A stretch of 39,844 nucleotides of DNA from Fervidobacterium sp. (GTDB lineage: Bacteria > Thermotogota > Thermotogae > Thermotogales > Fervidobacteriaceae). The number at the start of each line of letters is the position of its first letter. The stretch's first letter is position 1. Made by a program: the position numbers and the translations under genes. The notes beneath the pieces were generated by a model. The model was not told where the DNA came from. It made no database searches and saw only the letters and a list, made by a program, of their open reading frames with translations. Positions 25,258 through 33,771 of this stretch are shown one piece after another. The stretch is from the NCBI GenBank assembly GCA_026419195.1, contig JANZZV010000014.1, positions 1 through 39,844 on the forward strand, given 5' to 3'.

Positions 25258-25899
25258 ATGTTTTACAATGGTACAATAACCGAAGTTCCAGTAGTTTTTT
25301 CTTCGTGGAGTGGAGGTAAAGATAGTGCGCTTTCGTTTTACAAGGCAAAAGAATTCTTTGGGAAAGTTGATTACATCTTTACAATGTTTGATGAAAATTG
25401 CCAACGTACAAGAGCACATGGATTAAAACCAGAGATTATTAGAATGCAGTCGGAAAGTATCGGAGTACCACTGATACATGGTTGTGCATCTTGGGAAAGT
25501 TATGAAGCAATTTTCAGTAGTATACTTGAAAAACACTTCTCAGGTGGTGTTGGTGTCTTTGGTGACATTGACCTTCAAGAACATTTAGATTGGATAGTTC
25601 GTGTATGCAATCAAAAGAATGTGAACGTTTTCGAACCACTCTGGAAAAAATCAAGGGAAGAGATATTTAACGAGTTTATTAAACTCGGGTTCAAAGCAAG
25701 AGTAGTTGCTGTCAAAAAAGGATTTGAACAGTTGCTTGGAAAAGAGTTAGACGAAAATTTTGTTGAATTTGCCAATAGTTTAGGAGCAGATCTATGTGGT
25801 GAAAATGGTGAATACCACACACTTGTCTACGATGGTCCAATATTCTCTTTTCCACTCCCGATAGATAAGATATATCGCGAGCATATAAAAGGAGAATGA
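25258..25899 (+). CDS. DUF71/Dph6-like PP-loop ATP-pyrophosphatase (B12-associated)
   Basis: A 213-residue enzyme of the diphthine-ammonia ligase family (COG2102/DUF71). The PP-loop 'SGGKDS' is at residues 18-23 and the family motif 'GENGEYHT' at 181-188. Characterised members adenylate a carboxyl group and replace AMP by ammonia to form an amide, in diphthamide synthesis. Bacteria have no diphthamide, and a bacterial subgroup has been linked to B12 genes by comparative genomics. Here it sits between the amidotransferase-like gene and cbiP, both concerned with amide formation. ATG 25258 has a GAGAGGTG site that overlaps the previous stop. Substrate unknown. Confidence 0.85.
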   Translation: MFYNGTITEVPVVFSSWSGGKDSALSFYKAKEFFGKVDYIFTMFDENCQRTRAHGLKPEIIRMQSESIGVPLIHGCASWESYEAIFSSILEKHFSGGVGVFGDIDLQEHLDWIVRVCNQKNVNVFEPLWKKSREEIFNEFIKLGFKARVVAVKKGFEQLLGKELDENFVEFANSLGADLCGENGEYHTLVYDGPIFSFPLPIDKIYREHIKGE

Positions 25900-25900
25900 T

Positions 25901-27373
25901 ATGAGTAAATCTATAGTGATCTTAGGCACAATGTCATCCGCAGGCAAAAGCACAATAGTAGCCGGATTATGTAGGTTGTTTGCCAACATGGGTATAAGGG
26001 TAGCACCTTTTAAATCACAGAACATGTCAAACAATGCCGCCGTTTGTAAAGATGGTGGAGAGATAGGCAGAGCGCAGTATCTGCAAGCAATTGCTTGCAA
26101 AATAGAACCAACCGTTGACATGAACCCAATTCTACTGAAACCAGAAGGAAATTCAAAATCACAAGTCATTGTTAGGGGTAAAGTGTGGGACACAATATCT
26201 GCTGTAAGCTATTATGAACGTAAAAAATACTTGTGGAATATTGTTGTAGAGTCGATTGAGAATTTGAAATCAAATTACGAACTTATCGTTGTTGAAGGAG
26301 CTGGTAGTCCTGTAGAACTCAATTTGAAAGACAATGATATCGTTAATATGGCAATAGCTAAGTACTTAAACGCCCCTACATATTTGGTCGGAGATATAGA
26401 TCGCGGAGGTATTTTTGCTCAGCTTTTGGGAACTTACTGGCTTTTGGAAGACGACGAGAAAAGTTTGATAAAAGGTTTCATCGTAAACAAGTTCAGAGGT
26501 GACTTAGCCCTTTTTAAAAGCGGTATCGAAATCGTAGAGCAAAGGTCGAAGGTACCAGTTGTTGGTGTTGTTCCTTATGTTGATTTGATATTACCTCAAG
26601 AAGATTCCACAACTTTAGACCAGTTAAGTAAATATGAAGGAAAAATAGATATATGTGTCGTTGCTTACCCACATATTTCAAACTTCGATGATTTTGATGC
26701 TTTGAAAATGGAAAAAAATGTAAGATTGAGATTCGTGAGTAATGTACGAGATTTTGCAAACCCTGATGTGGTTATACTGCCAGGTTCGAAAAATACTATT
26801 AGAGATCTAATATGGTTAAAATTGTCTGGTTTTGAGAACGTTTTGAGAAATTATCTAAAAAATGGCGGTAAACTTATCGGTATTTGTGGTGGTTATCAAA
26901 TGCTTGGAAAAAAAATATACAACCCCCATAAAATTGAAAGCGAGATAAGAGAAATAGACGGGCTTGGATTTTTAAATATTCAAACAACTTTCAAAAACAA
27001 AAAAACCACAAGACAAATCTGTGCTAGGATGATTAAAGACATTGGTTTTTTCACAGAAAGTCTTTTAGAAGGTTACGAAATTCATTTAGGACAAACAGAA
27101 AATTTGGACGATAATTATATATTTGAAATGCAAATTGATGGCAAATTAGTAAAAGACGGAGCATTCGATACAGATTTTAAAGTGTGGGGAACATACATAC
27201 ATGGTATATTTAACAATGATGATTTTAGGGGAAAATTTCTGCAAAGTTTAGGTATTGAGAAATCAAACATGTCTTACAAAGATTTCCTCGAATCCACACT
27301 TGAAAAACTAGCGCAGGTAATCGAAAAAAATGTTGACATTCAAAAAATACTTAACGATGCAAAAATATATTGA
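25901..27373 (+). CDS. cbiP: Adenosylcobyric acid synthase (glutamine-hydrolysing)
   Basis: CbiP amidates carboxyls b, d, e and g of adenosylcobyrinate a,c-diamide using glutamine and ATP. The 490-residue protein has the N-terminal dethiobiotin-synthetase-like ATP domain ('LGTMSSAGKSTIVAGL', 'PFKSQNMSNNA', 'MNPILLKPEG', 'VVEGAGSPVELNL') and the C-terminal class I amidotransferase domain with 'LIGICGGYQMLG' (nucleophile Cys) and 'VWGTYIHGIFN'. ATG 25901 follows AAAAGGAG. CbiA, the partner for positions a and c, is not in the window. The end overlaps the upstream open frame of cbiB but not its likely start. Confidence 0.97.
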   Translation: MSKSIVILGTMSSAGKSTIVAGLCRLFANMGIRVAPFKSQNMSNNAAVCKDGGEIGRAQYLQAIACKIEPTVDMNPILLKPEGNSKSQVIVRGKVWDTISAVSYYERKKYLWNIVVESIENLKSNYELIVVEGAGSPVELNLKDNDIVNMAIAKYLNAPTYLVGDIDRGGIFAQLLGTYWLLEDDEKSLIKGFIVNKFRGDLALFKSGIEIVEQRSKVPVVGVVPYVDLILPQEDSTTLDQLSKYEGKIDICVVAYPHISNFDDFDALKMEKNVRLRFVSNVRDFANPDVVILPGSKNTIRDLIWLKLSGFENVLRNYLKNGGKLIGICGGYQMLGKKIYNPHKIESEIREIDGLGFLNIQTTFKNKKTTRQICARMIKDIGFFTESLLEGYEIHLGQTENLDDNYIFEMQIDGKLVKDGAFDTDFKVWGTYIHGIFNNDDFRGKFLQSLGIEKSNMSYKDFLESTLEKLAQVIEKNVDIQKILNDAKIY

Positions 27374-27398
27374 TTTTTTTGAGACAAAGGAGGAAAGA

Positions 27399-28274
27399 AT
27401 GCGGGAAAAAGTTATTATTTTGATTACTGCAATTTTCTTTGACATTCTCTTTGGCGAATATCCTACAAAAATACATCCGGTTGTGTACATGGGATTTATA
27501 GGTAAACTATTTGACAGATATTATTCAGGTAAAAAAAGTAGGTCTCTCTCTTTCTTTCTCGGTAGCATTTCGTTGATTTTTGAAATAACTTATTGGGTAG
27601 TTATTGTTTTTTTAATAAGCTTTGTTAACTATTCTTGGTTAAGGTTACTCTTACAAATCTATCTTTTGAAATCCGCTTTTTCAATAAAGTCTTTGTACAT
27701 ACACGTAAAAAATTGCACAGTCGATGATCAAGAAGAACTGAAAGAAAAAGTAAAGTTAATAGTCTCAAGAGATGTTAGCAAACTTGATAAACCTCATCTT
27801 TATTCTGCAGCAATAGAAAGTCTTTCTGAAAATATCTCTGATAGTATCACAGGTCCTTTGTTCTATTATCTGCTATTTGGCTTGTATGGAGCGATCATTT
27901 ATAGAGTGGTGAACACTTACGATGCGTTATTTGGTTACAGAACAGTAAAATACGAATGGTTTGGAAAATTTTGCGCAAGATTTGATGATCTGTTAAACAT
28001 AATTCCTTCGCGGTTAACAGCACTTGTGATTATACTATTTAACCCAAAACGTGGACTGGAATACATAACAAGATACGGAGGTATAAAGATAAACTCAACA
28101 TATCCAATGAGTGCATTTTCTGGGGTCTTAGGTGTCGGACTCGAAAAGATAGGATACTATAAATTTGATGGAAAATTACCCGACAAGTACGATATTTTTC
28201 GTGCTCTGAAATTGTATAAAAGGATTGTGACGATTTTGCTAAGTGTGGTGATTTCACTGTGCATGGTGGTATAA
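27399..28274 (+). CDS. cbiB: Adenosylcobinamide-phosphate synthase
   Basis: CbiB joins (R)-1-aminopropan-2-ol phosphate to adenosylcobyrate in the membrane. Of 291 residues, the N-terminal 'FDILFGEYPTKIHPVVYMG' and 'AAIESLSENISDSITGPLFYYLLFG' blocks are the family signature, and 'YRVVNTYDALFGYR' follows. Several membrane helices are visible. AAAGGAGGAAAGA places the start at ATG 27399, 25 bp after cbiP. It overlaps cobD by 16 bp, whose product supplies its substrate. Confidence 0.95.
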   Translation: MREKVIILITAIFFDILFGEYPTKIHPVVYMGFIGKLFDRYYSGKKSRSLSFFLGSISLIFEITYWVVIVFLISFVNYSWLRLLLQIYLLKSAFSIKSLYIHVKNCTVDDQEELKEKVKLIVSRDVSKLDKPHLYSAAIESLSENISDSITGPLFYYLLFGLYGAIIYRVVNTYDALFGYRTVKYEWFGKFCARFDDLLNIIPSRLTALVIILFNPKRGLEYITRYGGIKINSTYPMSAFSGVLGVGLEKIGYYKFDGKLPDKYDIFRALKLYKRIVTILLSVVISLCMVV

Positions 28275-29266
28275 AAGATGAAAATACGATTGACTTTTCA
28301 ATTTCAGTAAATACTTTGGTTCCTGATTTTATAAAAATCGCCTTTGAGGATGTTTTAAGATACGAAACAAGGTACACTTATGTCGAATGGATAGAGGAGG
28401 ACTTCAAAAAGTTATTTGGAGAGGACTGTACTATTGTCGCTGGAGCTACTGAAGCTTTACAAATAATTGGATGGACTATAATGAAGGATGCGTGTGTTTT
28501 AATACCCTTGCCAAATTATACAGAATACGCAAAAATAGCAAGATTTTCAAGTTCACAATTAAAAACGGTATGGATTTTAGAAAATGGTCGACTTAATTTA
28601 GATCGCTTAACAAAACATGTTAAAGATGAATTAGAGAAGCATAAAAAAATTGCTGTTATTCTTGGAAATCCAAATAATCCAACTGGAATTTATGAAGATT
28701 TGAATTGTTTCCTTAAGGATCTGCAGGATTACTCAGAAAAAATAATAGTGATTGTAGATGAGGCATTTGTTGATTTTGTTCCCGATAATTTTCTTAGACA
28801 CATAGATTTAGACAAATTTGAAAATGTTATTATACTAAGGACATTTACAAAAATACTTGGAATTCCTGGAGTAAGGATTGGTTATGTGAAAACGAAAAAG
28901 TATAATCATTTGTTTAAAAAATACAGAATGCTTTGGGCAATTGGTGGAAGTGGATATATGGTATTAGAAAAGATCGTAGAAAACTACCATGATTACAAAA
29001 AATTTATCGACAAAACAAAGAAGTACTACGAAGATGAAAGGCAAAAATTTTCTCATCTTATGGCGTTCCCTTCGAAAACAAACTACTTAACGTGCAAAAT
29101 TCAAAACGAAAATACCTTTAGAAAGCTAATAAAACAGAAAAATATTCACGTAAGATTTATGAAAGATTTTAATATGTCGGGCTATATAAGATTAGGATTA
29201 AAGTCTCAAAAAGATAATCAACTAATACTCCATTTGCTCACAAATTATCTTGGAAAGGAGAGATAA
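28259..29266 (+). CDS. cobD: L-threonine-O-3-phosphate decarboxylase
   Basis: A 335-residue fold-type I PLP enzyme that makes (R)-1-aminopropan-2-ol phosphate. The N-terminal 'HGGIKDENTIDFSISVNTL' corresponds to the CobD 'HGG...DFSxNxNP' start and separates it from HisC. 'LGNPNNPTG', 'VDEAFVDF' and the PLP lysine Lys198 in 'RTFTKILGIPGVRIGY' are present. Start GTG 28259 lies inside cbiB. No threonine kinase gene (pduX or bluE type) is seen in the window. Confidence 0.92.
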   Translation: MHGGIKDENTIDFSISVNTLVPDFIKIAFEDVLRYETRYTYVEWIEEDFKKLFGEDCTIVAGATEALQIIGWTIMKDACVLIPLPNYTEYAKIARFSSSQLKTVWILENGRLNLDRLTKHVKDELEKHKKIAVILGNPNNPTGIYEDLNCFLKDLQDYSEKIIVIVDEAFVDFVPDNFLRHIDLDKFENVIILRTFTKILGIPGVRIGYVKTKKYNHLFKKYRMLWAIGGSGYMVLEKIVENYHDYKKFIDKTKKYYEDERQKFSHLMAFPSKTNYLTCKIQNENTFRKLIKQKNIHVRFMKDFNMSGYIRLGLKSQKDNQLILHLLTNYLGKER

Positions 29267-29267
29267 A

Positions 29268-29777
29268 ATGGGTTTTATACACATTTACACAGGAAATGGG
29301 AAGGGAAAAACAACAGCAGCACTTGGTCTTGCACTAAGGGCGATATGTGCTGGAAAGAAAGTATATATGGGTCAATTCGTAAAAGGCATGAAATACAGCG
29401 AACTTGAAGCTGTAAAGTATTTACCTAACTTTGTTATTGAACAGTACGGTAGAAATTGTTTTATTAAAAATTCACCTACACAAGAAGATATAAAACTTGC
29501 ACAAGAAGGACTCGAAAGAGCAAGACAAGTGATACTTTCTGGTCGATTTGATATAGTAATATTGGATGAAATAAATATAGCTGTACATTACAAACTTATT
29601 GAGGCAGAACAAGTCATAGACCTTATAACTCAAAGACCTGAAAACGTAGAAATAATTCTAACCGGAAGATATGCACCAAAACGGTTCATCGAAATTGCAG
29701 ATCTTGTAACAAACATGGAAGAAATAAAACATTACTACCAAAACGGAATAGAAGCAAGAAAAGGAATAGAATATTGA
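29268..29777 (+). CDS. btuR: Corrinoid adenosyltransferase, BtuR/CobA type
   Basis: This enzyme adenosylates cob(I)yrinate a,c-diamide and other corrinoids with ATP. The 169-residue protein has the reversed-type P-loop 'YTGNGKGKTTAALGLALRA' near the N-terminus, 'VYMGQFVKGMKYSE' and 'FDIVILDEINIA', all BtuR/CobA signatures. AAAGGAG before ATG 29268 fixes the start. It is the last gene of the riboswitch-2 operon; only 18 bp separate it from the convergent chemotaxis gene and no clear terminator is visible there. Confidence 0.96.
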   Translation: MGFIHIYTGNGKGKTTAALGLALRAICAGKKVYMGQFVKGMKYSELEAVKYLPNFVIEQYGRNCFIKNSPTQEDIKLAQEGLERARQVILSGRFDIVILDEINIAVHYKLIEAEQVIDLITQRPENVEIILTGRYAPKRFIEIADLVTNMEEIKHYYQNGIEARKGIEY

Positions 29778-29795
29778 AAATTCAAAAAATACAAA

Positions 29796-31478
29796 TCACA
29801 ACTTAAATATCTTTTGTTTCTCATCAAGCACATCAACAGCAACCTTTAGTGATTCCGATTGCTTGCTGATTGATTCAGAATTCTTCGATGTTTGCTCAAC
29901 CATCTTCTCTATGTTCTTTGCCATGTTTACAAGCAATCCCGAACTTGAAACTACACTTTCCACAGTTGATACGAATTGTGAAAAAATTGCCTTCTCTTCT
30001 TCAGAAAGTGCTAAAAGATTACTTATTCTTTCCATAACTTTGTTTACAAGTTCGTCAATCTCTCTATACTTTTCACTAGCTTGCTTGATATTTATATTTA
30101 GTTCCTCTACTTTTTTAATACCATCTTCACTGTTTTTCGAAACTACTCCAACTGCATTTGTTATCTCAAGCAAGATATTTGAAATTCTCTTTGTAGCTTC
30201 TTTACTTTGTTCCGCAAGTTTTCTAATTTCGTCAGCAACCACCGCAAAACCACGTCCTACTTCTCCTGCCCTCGCTGCCTCTATTGCAGCATTCAAAGCT
30301 AAAAGGTTGGTTTGCTCAGCTATTGTAGAGATTTCAGAAAGTACACTTTGTATGTTATTAGTCTTTTCTTGAAGAGACTTAACACTAATCTCAAAATTTC
30401 TGATTGAATCTATAACAAAGCTTGAAGAACTGACAGCTCCCTGTAAGCTCTTTTTTCCTGTTTCAGTAGCTGATGTTACTTGCACTGTTGATTTTGATAT
30501 ACTTTCAACTTCGCTTGTTAATGTTGCTAAGCTTGCGTTGAACTGCTCAGAAGATGCACTTAGCTCTTCTATTGAAGCATGCAAGCTTTCGATAAATTGA
30601 TACAATCCTTGATTGGTAATTTCTAAATCTTTCACGTCCTTAGCGATATAATTTGAAAAGCTGTGAATTTCCTCTGACTTACTTAGCACATCAGCCGCTG
30701 CAACTTTTATAGACTGTACCAAATTTTTCAAACCTTGACGTGTTTTTTCGGCAGACGCAAATATATGTGCTATTTCGTTGTTTCCTTTGATAGCTATTTC
30801 CTTTGATAAATCGCCATTTGCAATAACTGAGAATGTTTTGTCCAATGTGTTTAAGTTTTTGAATATGTACATAATTACAGAAATTATTATCATAAACAAG
30901 AATCCCGAAAAAACTAAAAATAAAAAGAAGAAACTCCTTTGCACATTTGAGACGACGGAGGCATCAAAATCTCCAGCAAGCCAAGCGATTATTTTACCTT
31001 CTTGCTTGATGGGTATAGCAGCTGTTTGCAACCTTCCCCACTTTGGATCGCTGTACACAGATGTGTAAAACTCATTGCCAAGATTATATTGATCGAGAAA
31101 AGACTCTTCTTCTTCTCCCAATGCTGAAAATTCTTCAGAAGATGGATCCAGGCCATCGACAAGGTATGTGAGTTTATTTTTTTCAATCTTTATTGTATAA
31201 AGGTATTTAAAAGAACTTTTTTCGCGAGCTTTTCTAAGGTACGAATTCAACGCTTTGTACTCGTTTATCGAATCATCCATCGTATCTATAACTTTTTTCA
31301 AGGCGTCCAAATCCATGTTTGCAGCACATGCTCTTAAAAAATCAAGAGCAGATAAGCCAAGTATTTTTTCAGCTTGCCTTAAAGCTAAAAGGTTAACTAA
31401 AATCAACGAAACTGCCACTGCTGCTGAGAAAATAAGCAAGACAACAAACTTTATACTGACGTATTTATCTTTCTTCAC
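29796..31478 (-). CDS. Methyl-accepting chemotaxis protein
   Basis: A 560-residue transmembrane chemoreceptor. TM1 spans about residues 10-32, an extracytoplasmic sensor domain of about 150 residues follows, TM2 lies near 180-203, then a HAMP linker and a coiled-coil signalling domain. The hairpin tip '[19 protein letters not shown]' is the conserved CheA/CheW contact. '[22 protein letters not shown]' follows. The sensor resembles dCache/sCache domains only in general size; ligand unknown. The start is GTG 31478 with TAGGAGGGG. It is a single-gene unit with its own consensus promoter. Confidence 0.95.
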   Translation of the reverse strand: MKKDKYVSIKFVVLLIFSAAVAVSLILVNLLALRQAEKILGLSALDFLRACAANMDLDALKKVIDTMDDSINEYKALNSYLRKAREKSSFKYLYTIKIEKNKLTYLVDGLDPSSEEFSALGEEEESFLDQYNLGNEFYTSVYSDPKWGRLQTAAIPIKQEGKIIAWLAGDFDASVVSNVQRSFFFLFLVFSGFLFMIIISVIMYIFKNLNTLDKTFSVIANGDLSKEIAIKGNNEIAHIFASAEKTRQGLKNLVQSIKVAAADVLSKSEEIHSFSNYIAKDVKDLEITNQGLYQFIESLHASIEELSASSEQFNASLATLTSEVESISKSTVQVTSATETGKKSLQGAVSSSSFVIDSIRNFEISVKSLQEKTNNIQSVLSEISTIAEQTNLLALNAAIEAARAGEVGRGFAVVADEIRKLAEQSKEATKRISNILLEITNAVGVVSKNSEDGIKKVEELNINIKQASEKYREIDELVNKVMERISNLLALSEEEKAIFSQFVSTVESVVSSSGLLVNMAKNIEKMVEQTSKNSESISKQSESLKVAVDVLDEKQKIFKL

Positions 31479-31519
31479 TTTTACCCCTCCTAAACCTTAT
31501 TTGATAGTAATACAATTTA

Positions 31520-31548
31520 ATTATAATAACTTAAATCTTGTATGTCAA
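31520..31548 (-). promoter_or_regulatory. Promoter of the chemotaxis receptor gene
   Basis: On the minus strand, perfect TTGACA (31548-31543), a 17-bp spacer and perfect TATAAT (31525-31520). Predicted start near 31513. A 14-bp inverted repeat TTACACTTATGTAA (31568-31581) is centred 61.5 bp upstream of that start. Confidence 0.85.
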
Positions 31549-31662
31549 TTTATATTACACATAGAAATTACACTTATGTAACAAACAGATAGAATTATCA
31601 CTATTTAAAACTACTTGTGGTAATATATTTAGTAGAAATCATTGAAAATTTAATATTCTCCC

Positions 31663-31818
31663 CTGCAAAGGTGCGTTGGCTTAATAGGGAACTCCGGTGA
31701 AAGTCCGGGACGGTCAGGCCACCGTAAGTGGGGACGAAATCCACATAATGCCACTGGCGATAGCTGGGAAGGCGTGGAGAGTAGGACGATCCACAAGTCG
31801 GGAGACCTGCCTTTGTGG
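31663..31818 (+). ncRNA. Cobalamin riboswitch 3 (aptamer)
   Basis: Third copy of the cobalamin element: GGGAA (31687-31691), CTCCGGTGAAAGTCCGGG, 'GGCCACCGTAAGTGGGGACGA', 'GCCACTGGCGATAGCTGGG' and the B12 box AAGTCGGGAGACCTGCC. CAAAGG near 31666 pairs with CCTTTG near 31810 to close it. It differs from copies 1 and 2 in the 'ACGGTCAGGCCACCGT' segment. It precedes the succinyl-CoA synthetase-like genes. A weak promoter, TTTAGT-17 bp-TAATAT (31628-31656), lies just upstream. Confidence 0.94.
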
Positions 31819-31824
31819 GATGCT

Positions 31825-31858
31825 TTTCCCAAAAACCATAGATTTTTGGGAAATTTTT
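31825..31858 (+). terminator. Riboswitch 3 expression-platform terminator
   Basis: TTTCCCAAAAA (31825-31835) pairs perfectly with TTTTTGGGAAA (31843-31853), loop of 7 nt, then TTTTT. It ends 31 nt before the start codon of the next gene. Confidence 0.85.
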
Positions 31859-31889
31859 CTTTTGAAAATTCACACAAGGAGGGGTTTAT

Positions 31890-32942
31890 GTGAAGATTCA
31901 CGAGTATGTTGCGAAGGGTATTTTAAGTAAAGAAGGATTCCGTGTCCCAAAAGGAGTTTTATTAACGAAAGATTACACCGTCAAGGAACTTGAAGAGGTA
32001 AAAAGATTAGGATTTCCACAAATACTTAAGTCCCAAGTACTTGTTGGTGGTCGGATGAAAGCAGGAGGTGTAAAAATCAGTAATTCATTTGATGAGACAA
32101 AGAAATTATTGAATGAGTTGCTCAACAAACCAATAAAGGGTGAATTACCCGAATGTGTCTTGATAGAGGAGTTAATTGAACACGATGAAGAATGGTACTT
32201 CTCTTTATCAATTGACAGAAACGCAAGAGATTTTCTATACATTTTTTCAAAATTTGGAGGAATAAACATTGAAGAATTTTCAAAAGAAAATCCAGATAGA
32301 GTATTCAAGACCAATAGTATACAGAGTCTTCCTGAAGAAATTAGAGAAACAGCAGAAAGACTGACAGATGTGTTCATAAAATATGATTTAACACTTTTAG
32401 AAATTAATCCTATAGGCTTTTCTAAAGGGAGACTTTATCTATTAGACGCAGTTTTTCATCTCGATGATAGTGCAGTTTTTAGACAGCACTGGGTTATTGA
32501 AAAAACTACTGAGAAAATAATTAAGCTTCATGGGGACATAGGTGTAATTGGATGTGGCGCTGGTATTGTGATGGCAACTATAGATGTACTTAAAGAATTT
32601 GGATTCGAACCTGCAAACTTTTGTGACATAGGGGGTGGTGCTGATAGAGAGGAACTTCAAAATGCTTTAGATGAGTTAAGAAAGTATTCAGATATTATTG
32701 TTCTAAATATTTTTGGTGGAATAACCGATTGTTTAGAGATCGCCGAGGGAATAAAGCATTTTCATTTGAAGTTTCCAAATGTAAAACTTATTGTCAGACT
32801 TACTGGTAATAATGAAGAAATTGCCAGAGAAGTTTTAAGGTCACTAAACATTACTTGTGTAGGTGATATGGAAGAACTGATAAATCAGTTGAAAAACTTT
32901 GATACAAAGAGAGGGAAGGACTATGTTTTGGAAAGACAGTAA
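31890..32942 (+). CDS. sucC: Succinyl-CoA synthetase beta-subunit-like protein (ADP-forming)
   Basis: A 350-residue ATP-grasp plus CoA-ligase protein. 'KIHEYVAKGILSKEGFRVPKG' is the standard SucC start, 'GGRMKAGGVKI' the nucleotide loop (RGKAGGVK in most), 'LLEINPIGFSKG' the metal site, and 'ANFCDIGGGADREEL' and 'LNIFGGITDC' the C-terminal ligase domain. It is about 38 residues shorter than E. coli SucC. Start is GTG 31890 with AAGGAGG; an overlapping ATG at 31888 is out of frame. Control by a cobalamin riboswitch is unusual for a TCA-cycle enzyme. The true acid substrate is not certain: other acyl-CoA ligases share the fold. Confidence 0.85.
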   Translation: MKIHEYVAKGILSKEGFRVPKGVLLTKDYTVKELEEVKRLGFPQILKSQVLVGGRMKAGGVKISNSFDETKKLLNELLNKPIKGELPECVLIEELIEHDEEWYFSLSIDRNARDFLYIFSKFGGINIEEFSKENPDRVFKTNSIQSLPEEIRETAERLTDVFIKYDLTLLEINPIGFSKGRLYLLDAVFHLDDSAVFRQHWVIEKTTEKIIKLHGDIGVIGCGAGIVMATIDVLKEFGFEPANFCDIGGGADREELQNALDELRKYSDIIVLNIFGGITDCLEIAEGIKHFHLKFPNVKLIVRLTGNNEEIAREVLRSLNITCVGDMEELINQLKNFDTKRGKDYVLERQ

Positions 32943-33771
32943 AATCTGTGTTTACGGAATTACCGGTAGATACGGAAGGTATCATACAAAAAAGATGAAA
33001 GACTATGGTACAAACATAGTATGTGGTATTAGCAGAAATGATCAGCAGAAACATTTCCTGGATATTCCTGTATTAAAATCGTTAAGACAATTCTGTCATG
33101 ATAAAGTAGATACTGCTATATTTTTTGTACCAGCTCCTTTCTTGTACGAAGCATTTCTTGATGCGTTTGAGAATGGGGTGAAGAACTTCATCGTTATCAC
33201 AGAACATGTACCAATCCACGATACACTGAAAATGGTGAAGTTAGTTAAAGAGAATAAGTTAACTCTGATAGGTCCAAATTGTCCTGGCATCATACATCCA
33301 AGAGAGCGAGTAAAACTTGGTATAATGCCTGAAAAATATTTCAAAGATGGTGAAATTTGTATAATTTCAAGAAGCGGTACATTGATGTACGAAGTGGCAA
33401 AGAACATAAGCGAAGAATTTGGAATAGGCGTTGCACTTGGACTTGGAGGTGATCCAATAGTTGGTACTAATGTAGCTGAGGCATTTGAGATAGTTAAAAA
33501 TCTTGGGTATGAAAAGGTCGTCTTGATCGGTGAGATAGGTGGTGAAGATGAAATAAAGGGTGTGGAGCATGCAATCAAAATAGGTTTTAAACCAGAGTTT
33601 ATAAAAGCTTACTTTGCAGGAAGACACGCACCTGAAGGTAAAAGAATGGGTCACGCTGGCGCTATCATCGAAGGCGAGCGCGGGACCATTAAATACAAAG
33701 AAAAACAACTGAGAGAATACGGTGTATCGGTGGTGAAATTTCCATGGGAGTTAAAAAGAATTACAGCGTAA
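32923..33771 (+). CDS. sucD: Succinyl-CoA synthetase alpha-subunit-like protein
   Basis: A 282-residue CoA-binding and phosphohistidine subunit. The Rossmann start is 'KICVYGITGRYGRYHTKKM', followed by 'LIGPNCPGIIHP' and 'IISRSGTLMYEVA'; the active-site histidine to be phosphorylated is His244 in 'KRMGHAGAII'. The loop 'GLGGDPIVGTN' is intact. It overlaps the beta-subunit gene by 20 bp, and GAGGGAAGG supports ATG 32923. Together they should form an alpha-beta ligase making or consuming an acyl-CoA with ATP or ADP. Confidence 0.87.
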   Translation: MFWKDSKICVYGITGRYGRYHTKKMKDYGTNIVCGISRNDQQKHFLDIPVLKSLRQFCHDKVDTAIFFVPAPFLYEAFLDAFENGVKNFIVITEHVPIHDTLKMVKLVKENKLTLIGPNCPGIIHPRERVKLGIMPEKYFKDGEICIISRSGTLMYEVAKNISEEFGIGVALGLGGDPIVGTNVAEAFEIVKNLGYEKVVLIGEIGGEDEIKGVEHAIKIGFKPEFIKAYFAGRHAPEGKRMGHAGAIIEGERGTIKYKEKQLREYGVSVVKFPWELKRITA

